Shown: piece after piece, positions 1-6,343 of the stretch
Layout of the letters: each line of letters opens with the position of its first letter
How positions within the stretch are numbered: the first letter of the stretch is position 1
Source of the DNA: Acetobacteraceae bacterium
Lineage (GTDB): Bacteria > Pseudomonadota > Alphaproteobacteria > Acetobacterales > Acetobacteraceae
Length of the DNA stretch: 9,483 nucleotides
Direction of reading: 5' to 3'
Assembly (NCBI GenBank): GCA_947476855.1
Contig: CANJSR010000171.1
Location: forward strand, 1-9,483
Program-made: the position numbers and the translations under genes
The notes under the pieces: model-generated
What the model saw: only the letters and a program-made list of their open reading frames with translations
What the model was told of the DNA's origin: nothing
Databases searched by the model: none

Positions 1-1
1 C

Positions 2-1195
2 TATCTGGATATGCCGGACGACATCATCCTGGGTGAGTGCGAGGAAGAAGAAGTCATCCAGATGACGACGGTCGCCGACCCGCCGCGCATGGTTGCGCCG
101 CAGGAAAGCATCGAGCAGGCGCTGAACGTGCTGGAATCGGCGGAACGTCCGCTGATCATCGTCGGCAAGGGCATGGCCTGGTCGCGCGCGGAAGATGAGG
201 TGCGCAGCTTCATCGAACGCACGCAGGTGCCGTTCCTCGCGTCCCCCATGGGCAAGGGCGTGGCCGACGATACCCATCCGCTGTCGGTCGGCGCGGCGCG
301 CACGCATGTGCTGCAAAACGCCGATGTCATCTATCTGTTGGGTGCTCGGCTCAACTGGATCATGCATTTCGGCCTGCCGCCGCGCTTCAACAAGAACGTC
401 AAGATCGTCCAGCTCGATATCTCGCCGGAAGCGATCAGCCAGAACGTCGCCGCCGAGGTGCCGCTGCTGGGTGATGGCAAGGCGATCGTCGGGCAGTTGA
501 ACAAGGCGCTGGAAAACCGCCAGTGGTTCTATCCGAAGGATACGCCCTGGCATAAGGCGATCGCCGAGAAGTCCGAGGCGAACGCCAAGCAGATCGCCCC
601 GCAGATCGCCGACAACTCGGCGCCCACCAACTACTACCGGGCGTTCAAGGACATCAGTGAGTGGCTGCCCGACAACGCCGTGATCATCGGCGAGGGTGCC
701 AACACGATGGATATCGGCCGCACCCAGATGCCGAACAAAAGCGCGCGCCTGCGCCTGGATGCCGGCAGCTACGGCACGATGGGCATCGGCATGGGCTTCG
801 TGGTGGCCGCGGCCGTGGCGCATCCGGATCGGCCGATCATTTCGGTCTCCGGCGACAGCGCCATCGGCTTCAGCGGCATGGAGATCGAGACCTGCTGCCG
901 CTACAAGCTGCCGGTCAAGATCGTCGTGCTGAACAATGGCGGCATCGGCGGCGGGCTGGAGAAGATGCCCGACGATCCGTTCTCCGCGCCGGCGCGGGTG
1001 CTGGGCACCGGCACGACGCGGTATGACAAGATGATGGAGGCGTTTGGCGGCAAGGGCTTCTTCGTCTCCGATCCCAAGGATCTGCGCGCGGCGCTGGATG
1101 CGGCGATGGCGCATCCGGGACCGGCGCTGGTGAACGTGCAGCTTCATGTGGCGGCTGGACGCAAGCCGCAGCAGTTCCACTGGCATTCCGGCTGA
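2..1195 (+). CDS. 2-hydroxyacyl-CoA lyase / oxalyl-CoA decarboxylase family ThDP enzyme (5' end outside window)
   Basis: The gene is open at the left edge; 397 codons are present and a full-length relative is about 560-580 residues, so the N-terminal pyrimidine-binding domain with the catalytic Glu is missing from view. Numbering from the Met at base 11, the central domain carries GKGMAW (52-57) and GARLNW (111-116). The C-terminal ThDP/Mg-binding domain carries EGANTMDIGRT (228-238), GSYGTMGIGMGF (252-263) and the metal motif GDSAIGFSG...NN (281-309). The family cleaves oxalyl-CoA to formyl-CoA and CO2 (Oxc) or 2-hydroxyacyl-CoA to formyl-CoA and an aldehyde (HACL). From memory of the human HACL1 sequence, segments such as HFGLPPR (119-125), AFGGKG (344-349) and the RKPQQFHW tail (384-391) look HACL-like. 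The position equivalent to the Oxc active-site Tyr (NNGGIY in Oxc) is Gly here (NNGGIG, 308-313). Family assignment is certain; the substrate is not. An intrinsic terminator follows. Confidence 0.93.
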   Translation, partial: YLDMPDDIILGECEEEEVIQMTTVADPPRMVAPQESIEQALNVLESAERPLIIVGKGMAWSRAEDEVRSFIERTQVPFLASPMGKGVADDTHPLSVGAARTHVLQNADVIYLLGARLNWIMHFGLPPRFNKNVKIVQLDISPEAISQNVAAEVPLLGDGKAIVGQLNKALENRQWFYPKDTPWHKAIAEKSEANAKQIAPQIADNSAPTNYYRAFKDISEWLPDNAVIIGEGANTMDIGRTQMPNKSARLRLDAGSYGTMGIGMGFVVAAAVAHPDRPIISVSGDSAIGFSGMEIETCCRYKLPVKIVVLNNGGIGGGLEKMPDDPFSAPARVLGTGTTRYDKMMEAFGGKGFFVSDPKDLRAALDAAMAHPGPALVNVQLHVAAGRKPQQFHWHSG

Positions 1196-1218
1196 CCGTT
1201 CCAGCCGTTCGAAAACAC

Positions 1219-1249
1219 GGGCCGCCCTGGCAACGGGGCGGCCTTTTTT
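1219..1249 (+). terminator. Rho-independent terminator after the ThDP enzyme gene
   Basis: An 8-bp perfect GC stem (GGCCGCCC at 1220-1227 with GGGCGGCC at 1236-1243) closes an 8-base loop and is followed directly by six T residues (1244-1249). It begins about 24 bases after the stop codon at 1195, so the gene very probably ends its transcript here and the downstream methyltransferase needs its own promoter. Confidence 0.9.
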
Positions 1250-1307
1250 CGTTTCGTGTGCCAGGGTGGGACAGAACGATCCAATTCCATACTGCTATTT
1301 TCCCGAT

Positions 1308-1325
1308 ATCACCCGTTCGGGTGAT
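1308..1325. promoter_or_regulatory. Perfect 18-base palindrome, candidate operator
   Basis: ATCACCCG and CGGGTGAT form a perfect 8-bp inverted repeat separated by TT. It lies in the 285-base gap between the terminator and the methyltransferase gene, about 155 bases before that gene's start codon. It has no T-run, so it does not look like a terminator. The spacing of two half-sites fits a dimeric regulator. A weak TTGTCC at 1325-1330 overlaps its end and could be a -35 element, but I see no convincing -10 at proper spacing. The regulator is unknown. Confidence 0.35.
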
Positions 1326-1479
1326 TGTCCGGCGCCGGCGGTCATGACGTTATGCCCGACATGTGAAACCACAGTCACGGCATCGTCAAAACCACCCCCC
1401 GGCCTGCTGACCCGGACGCCATGCCGTTCCGGGACCGGTTTGATGATGCCCGCGCCTGTTGTCGGGAAGGAATGGCATC

Positions 1480-2493
1480 ATGAACGATCTGTCCACGCTT
1501 GCGCCGAATCTCGCGGCGCCGCACATCTCGTCCCCGTTCGGCGTCTCCCTCGACTGGATCAATGAACGCGCCGCACCGACACAGGCGCAGATCGCCTCGT
1601 TCCTCGACCACGCGGCCGACATGCTGACCGAACCCGAAACGGTGCCGGCGATCTGGGGGCCGCTGTTCGCCGGACTGCGCCGGATGCAGCAGACCACCAC
1701 CGACCCCGAATGGTGGGCCGGTCCCCGCGCGCACCGGATCGCTCGGCTGCTGTGGGAAGACCCGGGCACCGCCTGGGCCGCCGCCGCCCCGCGCGGCTAT
1801 CACGGCGACGCGCACTTGATTGACTTCATCTACGAACACAAGGCCGCGACGAAGGAGGTCGATACGGCCTCGGTCCGCGGGCGGGCGGTCAACGCGATGA
1901 TGGTGTCGTCGTCGGCGGCGGTCGCGGTGCAGGAACGCCGCCGGCTGCTGGCGCGCTGGCTGGACGCCGCGGCCGAACGCAGCAAGCAGGCCGAGGTGCT
2001 GGTGCTCGCCAGCGGGCATCTGCGGGAACTGGAACTCGCGCAATGCGCCGGGCAGTTGGCGCGGATCGTCGCACTGGACCAGGACCCCGCCAGCATCGAG
2101 GAGATGAAGCGCACGCACCAGGGCCTCGACACGCTGTTTCCCGTCGTGGCCTCGATCGGGCGAATCATCGTCAAGCCGCTGGTGCATGGCCGCTTCGACC
2201 TGGTCTATGCGGCCGGGCTGTTCGACTACCTGGACGACACGACGGCGAAACGGCTGCTGACGGGGATGTTCACCGCCCTGAAGCCCGGCGGGCGGATGCT
2301 GTTCGCGAACTTCTGCCACGACGTCGTCGACTACGGCTACATGGAGTCGTTCATGGACTGGCGCCTGCTGGCCCGCGACGAACCGGAGATGCGGACGCTG
2401 CTGGACGTACTGCCGCCGGCCGAAATCGCCAATACATTCGTCTTTCGCGGCCTGAACCGCGCTGTGGTCTACGCGGTGGTCGAGAAGCGGTAG
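1480..2493 (+). CDS. Class I SAM-dependent methyltransferase
   Basis: A 337-residue protein. The ATG at 1480 is chosen because GGAAGGA lies 8 bases upstream (1465-1471); an in-frame TTG at 1459 would add seven residues but has no better ribosome site. The Rossmann methyltransferase domain occupies the C-terminal half: motif I is VLVLASGHLRE (173-183), the ribose-binding acidic residue is D200 in ALDQD, post-motif FDLVYAAGLFDYL is at 239-251, and the LKPGGRMLFANF strand-turn-strand is at 267-278. The N-terminal 150 residues are helical, with no signal peptide or membrane segment. Motif I has A-S-G-H in place of the usual G-x-G-x-G. The C-terminal GYMESFMDW segment (286-294) resembles proteins annotated as 3-hydroxypalmitate methyl ester (PhcB-like) synthases, which methylate a fatty-acid signal; this is recalled resemblance only. 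The natural substrate is unknown. The gene appears monocistronic and converges on the kinase gene 21 bases away. Confidence 0.85.
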   Translation: MNDLSTLAPNLAAPHISSPFGVSLDWINERAAPTQAQIASFLDHAADMLTEPETVPAIWGPLFAGLRRMQQTTTDPEWWAGPRAHRIARLLWEDPGTAWAAAAPRGYHGDAHLIDFIYEHKAATKEVDTASVRGRAVNAMMVSSSAAVAVQERRRLLARWLDAAAERSKQAEVLVLASGHLRELELAQCAGQLARIVALDQDPASIEEMKRTHQGLDTLFPVVASIGRIIVKPLVHGRFDLVYAAGLFDYLDDTTAKRLLTGMFTALKPGGRMLFANFCHDVVDYGYMESFMDWRLLARDEPEMRTLLDVLPPAEIANTFVFRGLNRAVVYAVVEKR

Positions 2494-2514
2494 AGGCCCC
2501 AAGGGGTCGGGGGT

Positions 2515-3858
2515 TCAACCGGCCTCGGGCACCCCCGCGGCCGCGAGTGCCGCCGCCTGCCGTTCCGCGAGCTTCGCCGCGTTGAAATCGGCGATCAGCT
2601 CGTGGAACAGGCGATGCCAGTTCAGCTCCGCCTTCAGCCGCACGAAGACGCCGCCGAGGCCGATGGCGGAACGATCCATCAGCACGAACTCCCGCGGCGG
2701 CTTCACGCCACCGGTTCGTTTCAGCCCCGCATGCACCTGTTCGGCGACCGCGCGACCGAACTGCGGGTCGTCGTTTTCCTGGATCGGGCGGACGCGGTCC
2801 TGCGTCAGCGGTTCATACAGGAATCGCGCCCAGAGGTTCAGGACCTCCATCTTTTCCTTGGACAGGTCGGTGAAGCCCCAGGTTTCATAGGCGTGGTGCG
2901 CCTTGGCGTCGTCGTTGTCGCGCACCGCCTCAAACAGGTCGATCACGCCCTGCACGAAGCTCGGCCCGAAGACGCGGATCGCGCCGAAATCGAGCAGGTT
3001 GACGCTGCCATCCGGGCAGACCTGGTAGTTGCCCATGTGCGGATCGCCGTGGATCACGCCGAAGCGGTAGAAGGGAACATACCAGGCGCGGAACAACGCC
3101 TCGGCGATGCGGTTGCGTTCGTCCTGCGGGGGGTCTTCCTCCAGCCGGCGCATCAGGGGTCGGCCTTCGAGCCAGGTCATGGTCAGCAGGCGCTTGGTGC
3201 TGAAGGCCTGGATCGGTGTCGGGATATGCACGCTGGGGTGATCGGCGAGCATCAGCCCATACAGCCGCATCTGCGCGGCCTCGCGTTCGTAATCCAGTTC
3301 CTCGCGCAGGCGGGCGGTGAGTTCCTTGTAGATTTCCTCGTGCTGGATGGCGTTGTCCATGCGGTGATACACCGCCATCGCCAGCTTCAACTGCCGCAGG
3401 TCGGCTTCCACCGTGCTCGGCATATCGGGGTACTGCAGCTTGCAGGCGACATCGGTGCCGTCAGGCAGGCGGGCGCGATGCACCTGGCCCAAGGAGGCGG
3501 CGGCCGAGGCCTCCTGGTTGAAGGACGCGAACCGGGATTGCCAGTCGGCGCCGAGTTCGCTGGCCATGCGCCGGCGGACGAAGTTCCAGCCCATGGCGGG
3601 GGCATTGGCCTGCAATTGCGCGAGTTCGGCGGCGTATTCGGCCGGCAGCGCGTCGGGGACGGTCGAGAGGAACTGCGCGACCTTCATCAGCGGGCCTTTC
3701 AGCCCGCCAAGGATGGTTTTCAGGTCTTCCGCATGCGCCGACCGGTTGGTCTTGATGCCGAGGGCCCGCTCCCCCACCACCCGCGCCGCGATGCCGCCAA
3801 CAGCCCCGGAGGTCCGGGCGAAGCGGCGGAGTTCGCCGAAGATGTTGCTACCGGACAT
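2515..3858 (-). CDS. ABC1/UbiB-family atypical kinase (AarF/UbiB-like)
   Basis: A 447-residue soluble-looking protein. The ATG at 3858 is chosen because GGAG lies 6 bases upstream and the family-like sequence begins there; a GTG at 3909 would add 17 low-quality residues that start inside a repeat. Diagnostic ABC1 kinase elements are in order: KxGQ-like KVAQ (59-62), the Ala-rich nucleotide loop SAAASLGQVH (118-127), Lys140 in VACK, the ExD segment EELDY (186-190), the catalytic loop HGDPHMGN (270-277) and DFG (290-292). The family supports ubiquinone biosynthesis or lipid-quinone homeostasis by an ATPase-like activity. Unlike typical UbiB, no C-terminal transmembrane helices are visible, so this may be an ABC1 paralogue rather than UbiB itself; no symbol is given. 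It is the last gene of a leftward block behind the peptidase and the DUF559 gene, whose stop codon overlaps its start by 11 bases. Confidence 0.9.
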   Translation of the reverse strand: MSGSNIFGELRRFARTSGAVGGIAARVVGERALGIKTNRSAHAEDLKTILGGLKGPLMKVAQFLSTVPDALPAEYAAELAQLQANAPAMGWNFVRRRMASELGADWQSRFASFNQEASAAASLGQVHRARLPDGTDVACKLQYPDMPSTVEADLRQLKLAMAVYHRMDNAIQHEEIYKELTARLREELDYEREAAQMRLYGLMLADHPSVHIPTPIQAFSTKRLLTMTWLEGRPLMRRLEEDPPQDERNRIAEALFRAWYVPFYRFGVIHGDPHMGNYQVCPDGSVNLLDFGAIRVFGPSFVQGVIDLFEAVRDNDDAKAHHAYETWGFTDLSKEKMEVLNLWARFLYEPLTQDRVRPIQENDDPQFGRAVAEQVHAGLKRTGGVKPPREFVLMDRSAIGLGGVFVRLKAELNWHRLFHELIADFNAAKLAERQAAALAAAGVPEAG

Positions 3859-4378
3859 GGAAGTCTCCAAGGCTGTCGCCACCCGCGGTGCCCCAGGCGT
3901 CGCAGCCACGCCCCCCCTCCCCTTGAGGGAGGGGGATGGGGGGAGGGGTCATAGCGGCACGAACCCCTGGCCGTTCCCAAACCACCATCCGAATAGCCTC
4001 AACCACCCCATCCAGGTTGGCAAAAACCTCCTGATTGGCAAACCGCATCACCCGCAGGCCCCGTGCCCGCATCCACGCGTCCCGGGCTTCGTCGGTCGTC
4101 GAACCCCAATGCGACACACCATCCAGTTCAACGACCAGCCTTGCCCCGGCGCAGAAAAAATCCGCGATGAACGGGCCGATCGGGGCCTGGCGGCGGAACC
4201 TCACACCATCAAGCGCGCCGTTGCGAAGACGGGGCCAGAGGCGGCGTTCGGCTGGGGTGGCTTCGCGGCGGAGGTGGCGGGCGTTGGTCAGGATGGGACT
4301 GGGGGGTCGCAACCCCTCCCCCCGGCCCCCTCCCTCAAGGGGAGGGGGGGCGTTGGAATGGCGGTCCGTGCCTCTCAC
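3848..4378 (-). CDS. DUF559 (Vsr-like endonuclease fold) protein with repeat-encoded ends
   Basis: A frame of 176 codons. The conserved core, residues 31-131, matches the DUF559 pattern of COG2852: ARHLRREATPAERRLW (33-48), RFRRQAPIG (60-68), FIADFF (70-75), VVELDG (82-87) and a basic LRVMRF stretch (108-113). E44, D73, E84 and D86 sit where PD-(D/E)xK/Vsr-type nucleases keep metal ligands, so a DNA nuclease is plausible but unproven. Residues 9-22 and about 143-158 are encoded by the two flanking GC-rich repeats and are Pro/Gly/Glu-rich. The start is uncertain. The GTG at 4378 overlaps the peptidase stop as GTGA and has GGAG 8 bases upstream, suggesting coupling; TTG 4312 or CTG 4291 would start nearer the core. 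The stop at 3848 overlaps the kinase start, so the kinase ribosome site lies inside this gene. The core is well supported; the termini are not. Confidence 0.72.
   Translation of the reverse strand: MRGTDRHSNAPPPLEGGGRGEGLRPPSPILTNARHLRREATPAERRLWPRLRNGALDGVRFRRQAPIGPFIADFFCAGARLVVELDGVSHWGSTTDEARDAWMRARGLRVMRFANQEVFANLDGVVEAIRMVVWERPGVRAAMTPPPIPLPQGEGGRGCDAWGTAGGDSLGDFHVR
3909..3950 (+). repeat. GC-rich palindromic repeat, left copy
   Basis: The copy contains a perfect 9-bp stem (CCCCCTCCC at 3913-3921 with GGGAGGGGG at 3927-3935) around the 5-base loop CTTGA, followed by a G-rich arm to 3950. It is an inverted copy of 4311-4352, differing only at two bases between the stem and the arm (AT versus CC) and at the last base. 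It lies upstream of the kinase start and inside the 3' part of the DUF559 frame. It has no T-run, so it is not a classical terminator, though it could form a stable RNA hairpin. Confidence 0.85.
4311..4352 (-). repeat. GC-rich palindromic repeat, right copy (inverted)
   Basis: The reverse complement matches the left copy (3909-3950) at 39 of 42 positions. The internal stem is CCCCCTCCC at 4326-4334 with GGGAGGGGG at 4340-4348 and loop TCAAG. It begins 22 bases beyond the peptidase stop codon and encodes the PPPLEGGGRGEG stretch of the DUF559 frame when read leftward. Confidence 0.85.
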
Positions 4379-6144
4379 GCGCCTTTCTCCAGCTCATCGA
4401 TGAAGCCGGAAATCACATCCAGGCCCTTCATCCAGAACGCGGGGTCGGAGGCATCGAGCCCGAACGGGGCCAGCAATTCCTTGTGCCGCTTGGTCCCCCC
4501 GGCCCGCAGCATGTCCAGGTACTTCGCCTGGAACCCCGGATGCCCGCCCTGGAACACCGAATACAGCGCGTTCACCAGGCAATCCCCGAACGCATAGGCG
4601 TACACATAGAACGGGGAGTGGATGAAATGCGGAATATAGGCCCAGTAGACCGCGTACTCCGGCGTGAACTCAAACACCGGCCCCAGGCTTTCCCGTTGCA
4701 CCTGCAACCAGATCTCCCCGATCCGCTCGGGCAGCAATTCGCCGCGGCGGCGTTCGTCGTGCAGCAGCGTCTCGAACCGGTAGAAGGCGATCTGGCGGAC
4801 CACGGTATTCAGCATGTCCTCGACCTTCGAGGCCAGCATCACCCGCCGCCGCTCCGGCCCTGCGCTGTCGAGCAGGCCGCGGAAGGTCAGCATTTCCCCA
4901 AAGACACTCGCGGTTTCCGCCAGAGTCAGCGGCGTGCCCGACATCAGATAGCCCTGCTTGCCGGCCAGCACCTGATGCACACCATGCCCAAGCTCATGCG
5001 CCAGGGTCATCACATCACGCGTGCGCCCATGATAATTCAGCAGCAAATAAGGATGCGCGCTCGGCACCGTCGGATGAGCAAAGGCCCCGCCGGACTTGCC
5101 GGGTTTCAGCACCGCGTCGATCCAGGGCTTGTCGAAGAACTCCCGCCCCACCGAGGCCAGTTCCGGGCTGAACGCGTTGTAGGCGGTCAGGACACGGTCC
5201 TTCGCCTCGGCCCAGGGGATGGTCTGGTCGTCGTCATCCGGCAGCGGCGCGTTGCGGTCCCAGTGTTGCAGCTTCTCCAGCCCCAGCCACTTGGCCTTCA
5301 TCGTGTAGTAGCGGTGCGACAGGCGCGGGTAGGACTCCCGCACCGCCGTCACCAGCGCGTCGACCACCCCGTCCTCGACCATGTTCGATCGGTTGCGGTA
5401 GCTGCCCGGGCGATCGTAGTGGCGCCAGGTGTCGATGATCTCCTTGTCCTTGGCCAAGGTGTTGGTGATCAGGGAGAACAGGCGGATGTTCTCATTGAAC
5501 GTCGCCCCGATCGCCTTGCCCGCGGCTTCGCGCACCGAACGGTCGCGGTCGGACAGCTTGTTGAGCGCCCCGCTCACGTTCAGGGGCTCTCCGTTCACCG
5601 GCACGCGCAGGGCGGCCATCGTCTCATCAAACAGGCGGTTCCAGGCGGAATGGCCCGTCACCTCCTTCTCATGCAGCAGCTTTTCCAGCTCATCCGCCAA
5701 CTGGTGCGGGCGGAAGACGCGCAGGTCGCGCAGCCAGGGGCGATAGCGGGCCAGCGCGGGGTCGGCCAGCTTGCGCTCCAGCAGCGCGTCGTCCAGGCGG
5801 TTGAGTTCCAGCGTGAAGAACAGCAGGTCGCCGCTGATCGCCGTCACCCGCTCGGTCACCATCTGGTAGAACTTGCCGATCACGGGATCGGAGGAATCAC
5901 CCGCGAACAGCAGCCCGGAATAGGACGCGACGCGGCCCAGGATTTCCTCAATCCGCTCATACTCCGCGATGGCAGCCGCGAGCTTGGCACCGGACAGATC
6001 GGCCAGCCGGCCGGCATGGGCGGCGGCGAAGGCCTTGGCGTCGGCGGCGGCGCGGGTGAAGTCAGCCTCCACCGCCGGGCTGTCGGGGGCGGGGTAGAGG
6101 TCGGTCAGGTCCCAGGACGGCAGCGCTTCGGCGGCGTTCGACAT
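4375..6144 (-). CDS. pepF: M3-family oligoendopeptidase (PepF type)
   Basis: A 589-residue cytoplasmic zinc metallopeptidase, close to the usual length of about 600 for oligoendopeptidase F, which cleaves short peptides inside the cell. The ATG at 6144 is chosen because the family-typical opening (PSWDLTDLYP, 9-18) begins just after it; AAGGA lies 10 bases upstream. The open frame runs 66 codons further but that extension is low-complexity and matches nothing I recognise. The zinc site is HELGH (383-387) with the third ligand E410 in LAETASVFGE. The C-terminal substrate-closure segment HFIHSPFYVYAYAFG (506-520) is also typical of the family, as is the long helical N-terminal half (about 20-280). 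There is no signal peptide. It is the first gene of the leftward block; its TGA overlaps a GTG start for the DUF559 gene. A divergent 199-base region separates it from the acyl-CoA synthetase gene. Confidence 0.95.
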   Translation of the reverse strand: MSNAAEALPSWDLTDLYPAPDSPAVEADFTRAAADAKAFAAAHAGRLADLSGAKLAAAIAEYERIEEILGRVASYSGLLFAGDSSDPVIGKFYQMVTERVTAISGDLLFFTLELNRLDDALLERKLADPALARYRPWLRDLRVFRPHQLADELEKLLHEKEVTGHSAWNRLFDETMAALRVPVNGEPLNVSGALNKLSDRDRSVREAAGKAIGATFNENIRLFSLITNTLAKDKEIIDTWRHYDRPGSYRNRSNMVEDGVVDALVTAVRESYPRLSHRYYTMKAKWLGLEKLQHWDRNAPLPDDDDQTIPWAEAKDRVLTAYNAFSPELASVGREFFDKPWIDAVLKPGKSGGAFAHPTVPSAHPYLLLNYHGRTRDVMTLAHELGHGVHQVLAGKQGYLMSGTPLTLAETASVFGEMLTFRGLLDSAGPERRRVMLASKVEDMLNTVVRQIAFYRFETLLHDERRRGELLPERIGEIWLQVQRESLGPVFEFTPEYAVYWAYIPHFIHSPFYVYAYAFGDCLVNALYSVFQGGHPGFQAKYLDMLRAGGTKRHKELLAPFGLDASDPAFWMKGLDVISGFIDELEKGA

Positions 6145-6343
6145 CAGACGGTGATCCTTAGACGAGAAGGCAATGGCGAGTGAGCCATCATGTAGGGGTG
6201 CGGGCCGTCCAGGCAAAGGTGGCCCTCTCCGCGTTCCATCCTTGGGGGCGTTGCGCCGTCCTGCGCTTGCCGCTCTGATGGCAGGGACATGATTCCCGCC
6301 CGAGGCCCTGCCTCTGGCCCATACCACATAAGCCGGAGGCACC

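Larger units (their letters stand above)
3909..4352. other. Candidate 444-bp DUF559 cassette bounded by inverted repeats
   Basis: The DUF559 core gene is enclosed by two 42-base inverted repeats that agree at 39 of 42 positions. The unit fills the space between the peptidase stop (4375, 22 bases from the right repeat) and the kinase start (3858, 50 bases from the left repeat). This layout resembles a small mobile or domesticated unit in which a nuclease-fold gene travels with REP-like palindromes. I see no target-site duplication and no transposase, so mobility is inference. The alternative is independent insertion of two copies of a common intergenic repeat beside a resident gene. Confidence 0.45.

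Noticed and set aside
1362..1379. CRP-like TGTGA...TCAC half-sites before the methyltransferase gene
   Set aside because: The spacer is 8 bases rather than the 6 needed for a CRP/FNR-type site, and the outer bases do not match.
1375..2502. 375-codon minus-strand open frame opposite the methyltransferase
   Set aside because: Composition typical of an antisense frame, no recognisable motif, and the plus strand has methyltransferase motifs with a good ribosome site.
2494..2514. Possible bidirectional terminator between the convergent methyltransferase and kinase genes
   Set aside because: Only a CCCC-AA-GGGG core with a 2-base loop and no T-run; too weak to call.
2602..3954. 450-codon plus-strand open frame opposite the kinase gene
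   Set aside because: The minus strand encodes all ABC1 kinase motifs; this frame shows only biased composition.
3848..3986. C-terminal extension of the DUF559 frame as a real domain
   Set aside because: Beyond about residue 131 the sequence is encoded by the repeat and by the kinase upstream region; it has no conserved character, though translation through it remains possible.
4483..6183. Long plus-strand open frame (566 codons) opposite the peptidase gene
   Set aside because: Shadow of the peptidase in a GC-rich genome; the translation is rich in Gln, His, Arg and Gly with no domain, while the minus strand carries a complete M3 peptidase.
6145..6343. Promoters in the divergent region between the peptidase and acyl-CoA synthetase genes
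   Set aside because: TTGCCG (6267-6272) and a minus-strand TTGCCT are present, but neither has a convincing -10 at proper spacing. The peptidase frame stays open here for 66 codons, but the extension is low-complexity and not family-like.
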